Below are positions 1 to 10,920 of a stretch of 64,000 nucleotides of DNA, piece after piece. Below the pieces are notes generated by a model that had not been told where the DNA came from, did not search any database, and saw nothing but the letters and a program-made list of their open reading frames with translations. Origin of the DNA: Nectonema munidae (Eukaryota > Nematomorpha > Nectonematoida > Nectonematidae); the NCBI GenBank assembly GCA_030549495.1, contig JAUIRK010000101.1:992001-1056000 (forward strand). Reading direction: 5' to 3'. Made by a program: the position numbers and the translations under genes. Position 1 is the stretch's first letter; each line of letters begins with the position of its first letter.

Positions 1-720
1 TTTCAATATTTTCGCAGGAACAATTCGAGAAATCGACTTTTAACAAAAAACTGTTCAAAATTCATCCTTTTTGAACTCAACTTGAATTTTTATTGTGCTT
101 TGAGTTCATTTAATCTTCTTTTCAAACTGTTGCAATATTTCAATTATTGATTTTTCAACTATAGAAAAATTTACCTTTTTTTGTTATAGAAATATTTACA
201 GGAATTTTTCTGTTTTTATGTCGTTATTAAAAAATATATATAAAATCAAGAGTGCAGATACGGAGGGCGAGGAGGAGTAGTGAAAAAGCTTTTCGCTCGT
301 TCAATCATTTTTAATTCTTCAATTTTATATCTTTTTATATCAATTAAGACTTGTTTGGCTTGTCAATAGATTTTCCATATTACTTTAAAGTAAATTTAAA
401 AAATTATAAAAAAAAAAGCACCGTATTGAAATATTAGTTCAGAAATTTATGTAATATGTAGTGCTAAAAAATTTTGGACAATAAAACTCGAGTTTTTTTA
501 ACACTGCAATGCCATATGTCCATTTTATAATGACAATTTATCTGTCTGAAAAGAATGATAACGATATTCGAATTCGATTCATAGGCTTACCATTGGGGGA
601 TACTAAAAAGATGTCCATTCATTACATGGGATTATAAAGCATTTATTGAAATAAAATGGAATTAAAACTATGAATGATTTCTTTTTAAAATTTCAGAATT
701 ATTTCTAAAAGGAACATTAC
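1..720. other. XPO5 intron sequence (left edge)
   Basis: AT-rich sequence downstream of XPO5 exon 3, presumably intronic. No further exon is recognised. The stretch at about 275-385 (aagcttttcgctcg, then a T-rich block, ttggcttgtcaatag, ccatattactttaaag) resembles 46130-46215, so part of it is a dispersed repeat. Confidence 0.5.
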
Positions 721-3700
721 CTTTTTATCCAACAAATCCGTGAAGATAGGAAGAGCAGCACTTCGGAATACTTCGTCTTTTACGAATGGAAAAATTACAT
801 CAGATAAGAAGGAAAGAAGAGGAACAGATAAAATCCACCATCCTACATAGCATTGTACTGTAGTGAGCGCAATTTTTAAAGAAGCTTCAAGCAAGCTCTT
901 TTCTCCAGCTTCTACGCACGACTCGTATGACTTAGAAAACGTTAGCAATATTTCTCTGAGAATCTAAATTTAAAGTCGCGCATAGAATAAAGCACTGATA
1001 ATAAAATGATCACACATGTGTTATTATTGTAGAAAAAGCGAAGAGCATACGTTCAAAATTTCATTCTGTCGTTCAATCAAGCCGGCCTTTACTTCATTCT
1101 GTCGCTTTAAACTTTTCATATTTTGGAAATAAATTACATCCTCAAGCAGCCTGGCAAGGACATAGCAGAATACTTCAAGATAAATCACTTTTTCTTTTCC
1201 ATGATCGATGAATGAATTAAATAAACCAGACCAATTGGATGGCCATTCAAATTTGCAGATGCTAGCTATACACTTAGCGAAACAATCCTTAACGAAAAGT
1301 GGCGAGTCCAGTGAAAAATGGGAAATCTTTTCAAAGAAACTTTCTTTAATATTTTCCTTGAATTGGGTGGAAAAGGTGTTCCATTTAGCTTTAACATCAA
1401 TCGACAAAAGGTTTGCGCCAAAGTACACGAGGTTGAAGTCGTTTTTCTTCATGAGTTCCATGCAGTATAAGTACTTGATGTCATCCATTTTTTGAAAGTC
1501 CTCGCATACCTGCAAAAAGGTGTAAGAAATTTAGATTAATAAATCTCAATAGAAATATTTATTAACAAAATTGGTACTATAGTCATTTGGAATGAAAGAA
1601 CACGCTGAAGAACAATTGATCCATTTCTTATTACTCCATGCGTTTATTTATCTTCTTTATCCTTTCGGATAAAAAAATATATCCTCTGAACTTCAAGGAT
1701 GGAGGAATATTTAATATATAGTAGAACAGACCATTTAATGCACGGGTTCCCAAGTCAAGCGATTTTAAGAGTTGGTTGGACGAAATAGAAATTCAAAAGA
1801 AATCATTGACGATGAAGACCGAAAAAGAATTTCAAAGTGATTGGTGAATTCACTTTTATTATGTTTTATTTAATCCTTCCTTTCAGGTAAAACAGGCGTC
1901 TTTTTTAATTTTTAGATACCGACTCCGAGTCCTATTTCTTTAAAAACTCCAAATTCTACTCCAAATACCTACTAGTAGCCCAAGAAATAAAAAGCTTATG
2001 CTCAAATTCTTGAAAAAATAAAGTAAACTATTAATTTTTGAAAAAATGTTCGAAAGAATCAAGGATATACAAAGCCACAATAAAACCTCTATTAGTTAGA
2101 ATGTCTAAAACTAAAATACCTTCATCGGAAATATTTTGGAATAAGAAACACAATAAATATACATAAAATGAAATAAAAATTTATATAACATAACCTATAT
2201 AAGAAAGGTAGAGAAAAAAAATTATTAAGCAGAAGTCATATATTTTGACTCAGACTCCGCAGCTCTCCTATTAACACTATCCTTCAATTTAAATTTATAT
2301 AAAAACATAAGGATAAGTTTTTATAATTTATTAGTTTATTTTAAGTTATTTTGATTTTTAAAGGTATGTTTAAATACATTTCAATATTTGGTATTTCTCA
2401 ATTTTTTTAAATGCTCAAAAAATGTATTCTTTTTCTTTTTCTTAGGTTTAAACAATTTAGTATTCAATTTTAAGTGCTTGAAATTAAAACACAAGGTTTA
2501 TTTTCTTTTTTTCAAAAGGTGATAAATAACTAAAATAGGAGGAGAGCAACTTCAAAGGATAACGCTCATTCTATCTTATAATTCATTCTTGTTCTTCAAA
2601 GGATAACGCTATTAAATTCTTATAATGAAGGAAAATTGATATGCAAAACACACGAAACATCAAATCTTCGAGAGCGTTTGACCAAGGAACGGTGTGAAAT
2701 TTAATAAAAGTACAATTGATTAACTTGTGTAAAAATACGTGGTAACCCATGTGCCAAGTTTTACTCTAAATCGATAAACGCAAAAGGAATTCATGCATCA
2801 ATGAATGGGTGGAATGTAAAATTGAGAATTTAGAAAAAGATCAAACAAGTCAACAAGCTTATTTAAGAAAAAAGTTAGAGACGGCCACATCAAGTAATCA
2901 CCCATTCGTCTGCCTTTTATAGTTATTTATTTACCATTTCGTCTGCCTTTTATAGTTATTTATTTACCATTTCGTCTGCCTTTTATAGTTATTTATTTAA
3001 TGCTAACTGTTTACGAACTGTCTGCAAAAGTGAGCACTGAAGAAAAAGCTATTCGTTACTTAGATAAGAGATTGTTGCATCAGGAGAGAGTGTGTGCAAA
3101 TCGGCATTTAATGAAGCATGATTTATCACGGTGGAGATGGAATAAAAGTTTGTGCAGAACTAAGTTGGGACTGAGACGCGATACGTGATTAGAATGTACT
3201 AGTTTACTTTTTAAAACGATTGTTTATTTTATTCATGCATGAATACTTAACTATAAAAAAATAGTTTTAAATTTAACTATAAAAAGCAGACGAAATGGTG
3301 ATTACTTGATGTGGCCGTCTAAACGAAAAGACCCAACAAGTTTTTAATAGTCTAACTTATCAAAAAGATTCGATCAATTATCTAAACTTAAAGTCAGATT
3401 CAGCTTAAAATTAAGAAAGGAATAGACATGGGAATAGTTGTGGAGTTGAAAAAATATTTTGCGATTCCGACACTGACTCTAGACCTTAAAATTTATAATT
3501 ATGCAACATCAATTTTTGTTTCAAATATTATAAATCTCTAACTTTAAATTATGTAAAAGTGCTTTAGAAACATCAGTTATAAATTACTAACAGACTAGTG
3601 TGATGTTAAAAGTGTAATTACATGTACCATATTTCAAAGTCGTTTGAATCTTACGCGTTTCTATTTGTTTCAACGCAAAGTGTTTGATCTATTTTCTTCA

Positions 3701-4996
3701 ACATAATATATCAAAATGTCTTATTGGTTTGTATTTGTAATTTAGTATCTTTCTTATAAAGATTTTCAAATTATTATCTATAACCCTTTTATCTAGGCCA
3801 AAACAATCAAAAATTGAATTTATCCTAAATTATTTATTCAAAAGTATTTTGTTTAAAAAAATTTCCCAAAAACCTTCTACTCATAAACTAAGCTTTATTT
3901 CTTCACTATGTATTTGTATAGTGAAAAAGTTTATACTATAATTTTATAGAATTTTTCAGCCTTTTTCTGAGTTGCAAAAACGCAAAGTTAAAATAAAATG
4001 ATAAACATTAATGTTGCGTTTTTGCAACGTTAGGCACTAAAGAGAGTGTCTACTAATTTAATTTTTGATCCAGCAATTATAAATAAAACTATTATTAAAT
4101 GGGAGTTAGGGTTGCACTAGAAAAACTCTTGTGAAAATAGTAATTTAATTGAAAAGATAAGAGAATAAATTTTCAATAAAATTATCGAATAAAAATTAAA
4201 GATTTGTATCATAATATATCCTCAACTCGGAGTCGCACATCCTTAAAATCAGTAGGAGGCGCTTTTTTTAATTTATTTTAAAATAATTTGCGTTTGAAAC
4301 TCAACCGTAAAATAATATCGAAAGTTAACTCGCCGCCAAACACTTCTCTAAATAATATAAAATTGTAAAAATTCAAAATTAGTAATCGAGCGAAAGACTT
4401 TTTCACCCGACACCTCTCCCAGGATGTGCGTCTCTGACTTAACTATATCTAGCAAGTCTTTACATGTAATTTTGTCAAAGAAATATTCAAACAATAAATT
4501 TTTTAAATAAAAATTACAAGAGATAGAAACAATATATAAACGTTTGTTAAAAAGTAAGTTTAAAGTAATAGTAAGGTTGGTTAGATACTGGGCTTCAATC
4601 ACTCATAGTCTTGGGTTCGATCCCGCATCTCCTTTCTTCTTAGTTCGATACAAGTGGGGCAATTGTGCCTTTTACCTCTATAATAAAAAAAATTGATAGA
4701 AAATATTAATACAAGCTTATAATATTTGTTCAATCTCTAAGCTTATAATATTTGTTCATTCTTAATATAATTTTATATATGTTACTAGGAAAAAAATTAT
4801 AAGTTAAAATTACAGCCTTGGTATTTCTATATCCAAGACAAAATAATATTAAAAATTTCATACTAAAAAACATAAATTAAAACTAATAGTTTACCTTAAG
4901 TGCTTCTTTTTTTTGTTGCAACGATGATGAATTACAATATACCACATCAATAGATAAAATTAGATGGTTTAATAAATTTTCATCAATAGCCGCCAT
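721..4996 (-). CDS. XPO5: Exportin-5, N-terminal exons (partial)
   Basis: Exportin-5 is the RanGTP-dependent karyopherin that carries pre-miRNA and some tRNA/protein cargo out of the nucleus. Three exons are read: exon 1 4996-4895 (34 codons, starts MAAIDENLLNHL), exon 2 1509-1051 (153 codons) and exon 3 955-721. Donors are GTAAAC, GTATGC and GTAATG, acceptors TTTGCAG and TCTCAG, and phases are consistent (0, 0, then 1). The product of about 265 residues follows vertebrate XPO5 closely: EALK-CEDF at the exon 1/2 junction, then FEWPSNW, LEDVIYFQ and, in exon 3, VQCYVGWW, matching CEEF, REWPQHW, AEDVVTFQ and LAGYIDWV. This is the importin-beta N-terminal and Xpo1-like region with HEAT repeats. 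The ATG at 4996 was chosen because it gives the short N-terminal exon typical of the family. The rest of the gene lies left of the window. Comparison is from memory, not a search. Confidence 0.9.
2879..3320 (+). mobile_element. Merlin (IS1016-like) deletion derivative
   Basis: A 442-bp element bounded by inverted repeats starting AGACGGCCACATCAAGTAAT; about 47 bp match between 2879-2925 and the reverse complement of 3274-3320. Inside, 3000-3188 encodes a 62-residue N-terminal piece (MLTVYELSAKVSTEEKAIRY ... RWRWNKSLCRTKLGLRRDT) that looks like the zinc-binding N-terminus of IS1595/ISXO2-type, Merlin-class transposases; the catalytic part is absent. No clear 8-9 bp target duplication flanks it (aaagttag versus aaacgaaa). 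The left inverted repeat carries a triplicated subterminal unit. Assignment to Merlin rests on the protein fragment. Confidence 0.65.
2903..3000. repeat. 33-bp tandem triplication
   Basis: Three head-to-tail copies of a 33-bp unit beginning catttcgtctgcc and ending tatttatttac, nearly identical to one another. The unit is the inner part of the Merlin-like terminal repeat; the right terminus has it once (3276-3300, inverted). Confidence 0.9.
3595..4030 (+). repeat. Dispersed repeat, copy A (with hairpin end)
   Basis: Diverged copy of a repeat whose second copy lies inverted at about 36150-37010. Shared landmarks include tttgatct.ttttcttcaac, tttgtatttgta.ttta, ccaaaacaat, atcctaaattattta and tttttcagc, in the same order. 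The right end carries a perfect 15-bp inverted repeat, gttgcaaaaacgcaa at 3971-3985 and ttgcgtttttgcaac at 4014-4028. No coding capacity is seen; a non-autonomous DNA transposon is likely. Confidence 0.65.
4573..4690 (+). mobile_element. tRNA-derived SINE, copy 1
   Basis: Starts aaggttggttagatactggg and has a canonical RNA polymerase III B box, GGTTCGATCCC, at 4614-4624, with an A-box-like segment about 35 bp upstream. The same sequence continues past the tRNA part (tagttcgataca ... ggcaattgtgcctt), is repeated at 49950-50085, and ends in an A/T-rich tail. A plain tRNA gene is unlikely because the 3' acceptor half does not pair. Confidence 0.75.
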
Positions 4997-5121
4997 TAAT
5001 ATACTCGATAATTTGAAAAGTAAAAAAAAATAAGCAAAAAGTAAAGTTAAGTAAGTGTTATATCTGGCGTATTTGGTATTCTTTAATTTTCCTAATCTCG
5101 ACCTACATTCATCCTACAGAT

Positions 5122-5400
5122 ATGGATTTTATTAACTCATATTTTTCTAATGTTGTTCAGAAAGTAGAAACTAATCCATTTATTGTTATTGCAGACACTA
5201 ATTCTCATTTACGAATTGTGGGACTCTAAAACAAATTCAAGAGGAAAACGTTTTTACCAAAAATTTATTGAATTTGACCTAAGTCTCATTGACTCAAACA
5301 AATAACCTACTTTTCAAAGTCTAAGGTCTGATTGTTCTCTAACCTTTAACATTGATCTTACTTTTTGCAATAATAAAATGAAAAAATACCTTTTGGCTTG
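5122..5400 (+). mobile_element. LINE endonuclease fragment
   Basis: Conceptual translation gives NPFIVIADTNSHLRIVG, then after a one-base shift NSRGKRFYQKFIEFDLSLID and PTFQSLRSDCSLTFNIDLTF. This is the core of the APE-type endonuclease of jockey/RTE-like non-LTR elements (D-x-N-x-H motif, then an RG..L..F....L.LIN-like segment and the ..S.ID.T strand). There is at least one frameshift plus stop codons. Only about 90 residues remain and no reverse transcriptase follows, so it is a 5' and 3' truncated relic. Confidence 0.7.
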
Positions 5401-6331
5401 GGAAATTTTCGATGAACGTACTTTTTCACACCACTTTTTTTATTAAAGTTCAACTAATCTATCTTTCTATTCCAAGTGACATTAAAAGAAAAGTTTTATT
5501 CAACAAAGAAAAATTTTTGAACTTTATAGAATAAAATTTTGCCGATCTGTCTAAAACCTGCTGCAAAACCTGTTGCATTTTTTATGAGCTAATTTACTAA
5601 TTACACATTGAAGTAAGCTAATTTTTTGTATATATATAAAAAGTATAATTTTATAAGAGTATTCAAAGTTTTTTTATATTTGGTCTTACACTTTTTATGT
5701 AATAAGAGTTTAAAATAAACGGCCATTTTACAGGGTTGCCAATTTTTAGCCATTTTATACCCTTTAAAAATGGCGATTTCTTTACTTTTCTGAAATTTAA
5801 GATTTTTCTTAGTTTTTGCTTATTACTCAGTATAATGCGAATTTTAATAATATTTTTTTTAATAGTTTTTTTTTCTAAATATTTTCAATTGAATCAATAA
5901 ATTTTTCGGATAATATACCAGTAGTTAATATTTTTTTTAACATTAAAACCTTAAAATTTTTCCAATTTTTTTCATTTAGAGTTTATAACACAAGAATCAC
6001 AATTAAAATAACAAATTTAGCTTTGTAGTATTTCCCTTTTGCTAATGGCTTTTCTTTTAATTTTTTAAATTTACAATTTTATCTTAAAATGTTTATACAC
6101 CTGAACGCACCTTATTCTTATGTACTTTAAACTTTATAATTTTATTTTTTGATATAGCTTTTTTTAATTGATTCACTCATTTTTTATCTTAGTCTTGAAC
6201 CGAAAAAATCAACTTTTGTCACTCATTCAACTACTAATATAATTCCACCCTACTTCTTTTTCTCTTGATACTACTTACAAGATCTGCTTGCGCATAGCGT
6301 TTTGATACGAAATATATCCTGAACAACTGAA
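5401..6331. other. AT-rich spacer, nothing recognised
   Basis: About 80% A+T with long T runs. No open frame of note, no inverted repeat and no pol III box were found. Probably old degraded repeat sequence. Confidence 0.6.
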
Positions 6332-7156
6332 ATGGAATCTAATATCGATAGGAATGTTTTTTATTTATTTAATCTTTATTGTGATGATTTTTTTAGTTTT
6401 TATATGAAATCCAAAAGCAAGAGTTTTTGTGAGTTATTAGCCATATTAAAATTGAAAGTTAAAATTGTTGATGATAAGATTGATAGTAGTGTTCTGAATT
6501 ATAGACCATTAAATATTTATAAATCATTTGTAGATGAGGTATCTGAGTCTATTTAAAAAATTTTTAACTTATCTAGTGAGTATGTTCCCTCAAATCATAT
6601 GGAGATGGTAACTGTTTGTTTAATTCAGTTTCCCTGATTTTTTATGATAACGAAAAGTTTTCCAAAATATTACGCTTTCTGACAACTTTAGAACTTATTG
6701 GAAATTTTGCAAAATATTCTAATTCTGAGTTAGAAAAATTTAGCATTCAAGAAGATGCAGTAAAAAGTGTATGCATAGAAGGGGGTTGGTCGAATGTTTT
6801 TACAGTTTGGGCACTTGCAACCGTAATAGATACGTCTATAAGATTAGTTTATCCTCCCTATAATTCCATTGATAATTCAGCCCACCTTACTTTAAATAAA
6901 ATTATATATCCTCTGAATTTCAACCATAAAAAGAGAAATTGTTTTACAAATATTAAAATTTTATTTACATGTTCTAGTTTTATTAGCCATATTAGTTCAA
7001 ATCCTAACCATTTTGTTCATTTAGTTCCAAAAAAATGTTTACAACATGAAACCCAAATTTTAACTTCAGAATCACCTTGTATTTACAGTACTGTGTTAGA
7101 GAGAGATACGAAGCCATCAGATGTGTTTATGCCAACTTCTCCTAAGTTCTCTATGA
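6332..7156 (+). pseudogene. Vertnin/OTU-like protein fragment
   Basis: Two reading frames appear to belong together: 6332-6556 (74 residues, MESNIDRNVFYLFNLYCDDF...) and a frame through 6590-7156. The second contains the OTU-protease-like signature YGDGNCLFNSVSLIF, a segment EGGWSNVFTVWALATV and, later, SNPNHFVHLVP. GDGNCL(F/Y).(A/S)(V/I)S followed by ..W.....LA.V....I..VYP and NHF.PLVP is the pattern of vertnin-like proteins, which in invertebrates often occur in many dispersed copies. A stop at 6554-6556 and a frame change separate the two parts, so the copy looks dead. The right end is cut abruptly where unrelated sequence begins at about 7157. Function is not established; deubiquitinase activity would be speculation. 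Confidence 0.55.
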
Positions 7157-7735
7157 TAACCCAAGTTAGTTATAGAAGGGCATCTGTCCAGGCACTGGAT
7201 GCTTCGAGCCATAGGAGGATCCTGTCTTGTTTGAACGATTTGCTGCCCAATTTTTGGATATAGCCTATGGCGACCATTTCGGAGTAGATCTTCCTGCTGG
7301 GCCAGAGGAAGTGTGCCAGAGTTATTGCTAGAAACTCCAAATCCGCAATATGCCAGTCTTGGTGAACCATCTCGATTGTCCAAGAGCCCTTCGAGGTGAC
7401 AAATCCGAGGGCTTGCAAGGAGACGTTGACGTAGACGGAATCTGCTTGTACGGAGGGGGTGATGATGGTTGACATGATGTAAGGCACGGCGAGCTGGACC
7501 AGCTCGCTATGCTTGGGCGTCTCATCCCAATTATAAAGCGCCGAAATGATGCGAAATTTTCCTGGGAGTGTTGCCGTATAGTAGTTAAGGATGCCCATAA
7601 TCTTCTGGCGCCATGAAAGGGGTACTTCGGCGACTCTTTGTGCCAGAAGGAAAGCACAAAGCAACCTAAGGAGAACCTCCTTTTTGCCATCCTGGACACC
7701 CATCATCCGCGGACAGTGGTGCAGTTGAGCCCTTT
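7157..7735 (-). mobile_element. DIRS-type (tyrosine-recombinase) retroelement fossil, RT/RNase H part
   Basis: Minus-strand translation contains WRQKIMGILNYYTATLPGKF and, downstream, DWHIADLEFLAITLAHFLWP followed by an IGYIQKLG segment. This order matches the end of reverse transcriptase and the RNase H domain of DIRS/Ngaro-like retrotransposons (H-I..LE..A...A, then A..YI.K.G). The fragment is clearly more G+C-rich than its surroundings. It is an incomplete, broken remnant with no recombinase, gag or split terminal repeats seen, lying between a vertnin-like fragment and a piggyBac fragment. Assignment to DIRS is inference from motif order. Confidence 0.55.
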
Positions 7736-8129
7736 CCACATTAAGCCGAAAAAGTGGTGGTGGCCACATTTCACCAACCTTTTGTCTACGCTTATGACAT
7801 CTTCCTTCATGCTGTATAAGATGGCAAACGACAACAAAGGCCACAATTTACTGTGGTTTTTGAGAAGTGTTTCATCTTTCTATCTGAGCGATAAAAAAGC
7901 ATGTATTAATATTTTCCCAAGAAAATCTTTCAAAAAAAGCAAAGTGAGAGTAGATGAAAGTGTACGACTTCATGGAAGATCACACTGGCCAAAACAGATG
8001 GACAAAGTGAGAAGATGTGCTGTTTCTTCATGTGCAAGGCGAACCAGAGTGATATGTGAAACTTGTGATGTGACTTTATGCATTGACAGTGGACATTTTA
8101 AACTCTTCCATACTTCAAAATTGTGCTAA
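7735..8129 (+). mobile_element. piggyBac transposase C-terminus, copy 1
   Basis: Encodes about 130 residues: KPKKWWWPHFTNLL, LLSTLMTSSFMLYKM, NIFPRKSFKKSKVRV, then a cysteine-rich tail CAVSSCARRTRVICETCDV with LCIDSGHFKLFHTSKLC before the stop. This is the last catalytic-core segment plus the C-terminal Cys-rich zinc domain (C-x4-C ... C-x2-C ... C ... H) of piggyBac (DDE_Tnp_1_7) transposases. The frame is open to the natural stop, but everything upstream of the KKWWW motif is replaced by the DIRS-type fragment, so the DDD catalytic triad is absent. A close relative lies inverted at 16024-16660. Confidence 0.85.
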
Positions 8130-9480
8130 TATTTTTAAGATTAAATAAAATTGTATTATCGCTTTTATAACATTATCTTTTCTAAATTTAATAGATTGAA
8201 AACTATTAATTTTCTAGGGCAAAAACGCAAAGTTATGTAATTGCCAAGAAACTTTGACCGACTTGTGCATCCTTTAAAACATCTTATTTTTCTTTCAATT
8301 TCTGACTCAATAATCTTTTAATTTTCAAAACCAAATGCAGGGTTCTAATCAAAATTATCTGAAATTTTTTTTACCGTGCTTTGATGGACCACTCTATAGA
8401 CATGGTTTAAAATGTTTTTAAAAAAATACACCACGTGATAACGCTACTGAAATGAGGTAGATTAACATTTTATAGCCTACAAAAATCTTTTTTAATATAA
8501 AAGTAATTTGACTTTGAATGTTAAAAGTAAAAAGAAAATCAGTTCGGTAAAATATATAAATAAACCCATATATATATGATTCGTTGAAATTATTATATAT
8601 TAGATAATAATAAATATTATGTATTTCCTTTCTAACTTTCTCCATGCCTGTTCTCCTTCAAAATGCATCGCCTTGACGTGGTGAAGGAACTTATACCGTT
8701 TAATGGTAAAAAAATGATGCAGAAATAAATATTTTTATAATTGTATATTATTAAATATATACTTTTTTAGTTATTTATAATGGAGTTATAATCACAAAGT
8801 TTGCCTTCAAATCGTTTATGCAAAGAGAAAGTTCTAAAAAGATTATTTTTGTTTTTTTGAATTTTGATTATCAAAACGACAAATTTTGGAATAAAATTTT
8901 TCTCTTTTTTTTTAAACTATTTTTATTATCCTTGACAGTTTATAATAAAGGAGATCATTCACTTTTTTTAAGTACTGCCAGCAATTATTAAATAAAATAA
9001 CAAAATTTATGCAGAAAACTCATGTTGAGGTGAAAATATTTTTCATTTTAGAGAAACGATACGACAACCAAATGATTAGATATAAAAAACGATCAAATTT
9101 TTATTATAAATAAACTAGGATAAACCTGTTTGTCTCTCGCTTCGCTCGAAACGTAGGATTCTAGGTCCAGTGAAAAATCATTGGTACTGTGATTCTAGTT
9201 CCAGTGAAAGATCATTGGTACTGTGATTTTAGATCCTGTTAAAGTTAATAAAAATTTTAATGCCAAATATGAGCATAATATTACGCATGAATATATGAAT
9301 GTTTGAGAAAAATAAGAAGGGAAAAATTTGCTTATTTAATTGCATGAAAAGGACTAATCTTACTCCTTCCTCCCCCGGCATTACACTGTTAACTTGTCTC
9401 AATTACAACGACATCCAAGTAAAACACGTCTGCAGATGTGTACATACAATTAAATAGGCAAGCTATATTTCCGGTATACT
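8130..9480. other. Spacer with small repeats
   Basis: Mostly AT-rich. At 8662-8690 a short G+C-richer piece (gcatcgccttgacgtggtga) resembles the conserved segment near the ends of several invertebrate LINEs. A 34-bp unit (ttctag.tccagtgaaa ... ggtactgtga) is repeated twice in tandem at 9159-9192 and 9193-9226, with a third partial copy. The motif ctcgcttcgctcgaaacgtagg at about 9136 recurs diverged at about 11198. No gene recognised. Confidence 0.5.
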
Positions 9481-9629
9481 CAGTATGATCTACCTCGTTC
9501 ATTCATCATACTCACAAAAAGTGTGATCATAGCAATGGGCATCATCTTCGGATAAGTTCATAAAAATGTCATAGTTTCTCTTAGAAAAGACTTTGCATAC
9601 ATATACAAGCATGTATATGTATTTGTACC

Positions 9630-10920
9630 GTGTATTGTAATTGTACCATATGGGAATTGACGTTAATAAAAACACAAATGTAAGCAAAAATGATGCATTT
9701 CAAAACCAAATGAAAGAGTTGTTTGACATAACTACTTGTTTTTGTCCTTTAGCTTCCTGTCAAGATGTGAGATGCAAAACTAAAAAATGTAGTGGGTACC
9801 ACTTAAACTGCCATTGTGATATAAAAGTCCCCAAATGTGAAGTACAGTTCTTACCACTCGAGTGATGATAAGAAATGAAAAACTAATAAATTAAATTCAA
9901 AGATAATGCTGAAAGGTCATATATCATCATGGTTTAGCCTGGCAATGAGTATCTAACACATATCACAACTCAGTCTGAACATGGAAAAGAAATTGCCATA
10001 ACTATTCATAAATTTTTTATACAGAAGAATTTAATCCAGCACCCAATTGTATTTGTTGGTAGTGATGGTACCAATGCAAATGTTGGCTCAACAAATGGAG
10101 CTATTCATAACCTTGAAGTGTTACTTGGCCGTCCACTTCATTATTTCATATGTCAGCTTCATGGAAATGAGCTGCCTTTTCGTGCAGTTTTCAATAAACA
10201 TTGGTAAATTAAAGGGTCCTGAGCTTTGGAAAGCAGATAAAGCCTCTATCTGAGCTGCCAGTTATTTTCCTATACATGAAGTAACTGAATAATGACGAAA
10301 AGGTATTAATAAAACGATCTGTTCATAGAAAAGCTTTTTTTGTGCACATAGATCAGCTTCTTCTTAGTATGTGTGTAGATGAAGATATGAATGTATAAAA
10401 AAATGCCGTTTCAATGATAAAAACAATTAGAAAAAAGAAAAACTGTTTGAGAGAAGAATGTATAGAGAGATTTACTGGTGATAAAGAAGATTCTGCCTTT
10501 CATGTTGATGAAGAATTTTCAAAAAATACTGATAATAGAGAAAAGAGAAAAAAAATGGAATGATGACGTGCATTCTGTAATTAAAATAAGAAAGATTTTT
10601 TTAAAATAAAAAATCGGTGATACCCAAATTGAAATGGCATGTACAATATTTTTATTCCATGATTAACTGGAAAAAAACTCAAGACTGACCCCCTTATATT
10701 GCGTCTTTATCACTACAGGTTACTGACATTATGTCGACATCATTAGTGGTACCAAAATGGACAAATCATACTTAGGCATTAGAAAGAGGAATAAAGGTGA
10801 TGACTGAAGTTAGCAATGAAGTAGCCGGGCATAGAGCAAGAGATGGATATATCAGGCAAAGATTGATGTTTCGGAAAATCAGTTTCACGGGAATTTGTTA
10901 TTAAATTGAAATAATTAGAT
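9630..10920 (+). mobile_element. Decayed copy of an unclassified 'HGNELPF' repeat protein
   Basis: Several frames on this strand line up with one family I know from many dispersed arthropod copies but whose transposon class I cannot name. Segments in order: MKELFDITTCFCPLASC with a Cys-rich CKTKKCSGYHLNCHC (9641-9865); GNEYLTHITTQSEHGKEIAI; VGSDGTNANVGSTNGAIHNL and FICQLHGNELPFRAVF (10047-10253); FFVHIDQLLLSMCVDEDMNV (10330-10395); ARDGYIRQRLMF (10835-10870). They are separated by frameshifts and stops (for example the stops within 9866-9950 and at 10396), so no intact protein is encoded. No inverted ends were found. Confidence 0.6.

Larger units (their letters stand above)
1510..4894 (-). 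other. XPO5 intron 1 (3.4 kb)
   Basis: Long first intron of XPO5. It holds a Merlin-type remnant (2879-3320), a dispersed repeat with a perfect hairpin (about 3595-4030), a short repeat at 4240-4320 shared in inverted orientation with 46229-46285, and a tRNA-derived SINE (4573-4690). The remainder is AT-rich with no coding signal. Confidence 0.7.

Noticed and set aside
1208-1495. Plus-strand open frame
   Set aside because: Antisense shadow of XPO5 exon 2, which has clear family similarity and splice sites.
2903-3000. CRISPR-like direct repeats
   Set aside because: Contiguous tandem copies without spacers, inside a transposon end in an animal genome.
4573-4650. Functional tRNA gene
   Set aside because: Good B box, but no acceptor-stem pairing, and the unit recurs with a non-tRNA body and A/T tail, as a SINE does.
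7117-7699. Two overlapping minus-strand frames
   Set aside because: Alternative frames of the DIRS-type fragment; only one frame carries recognisable motifs.
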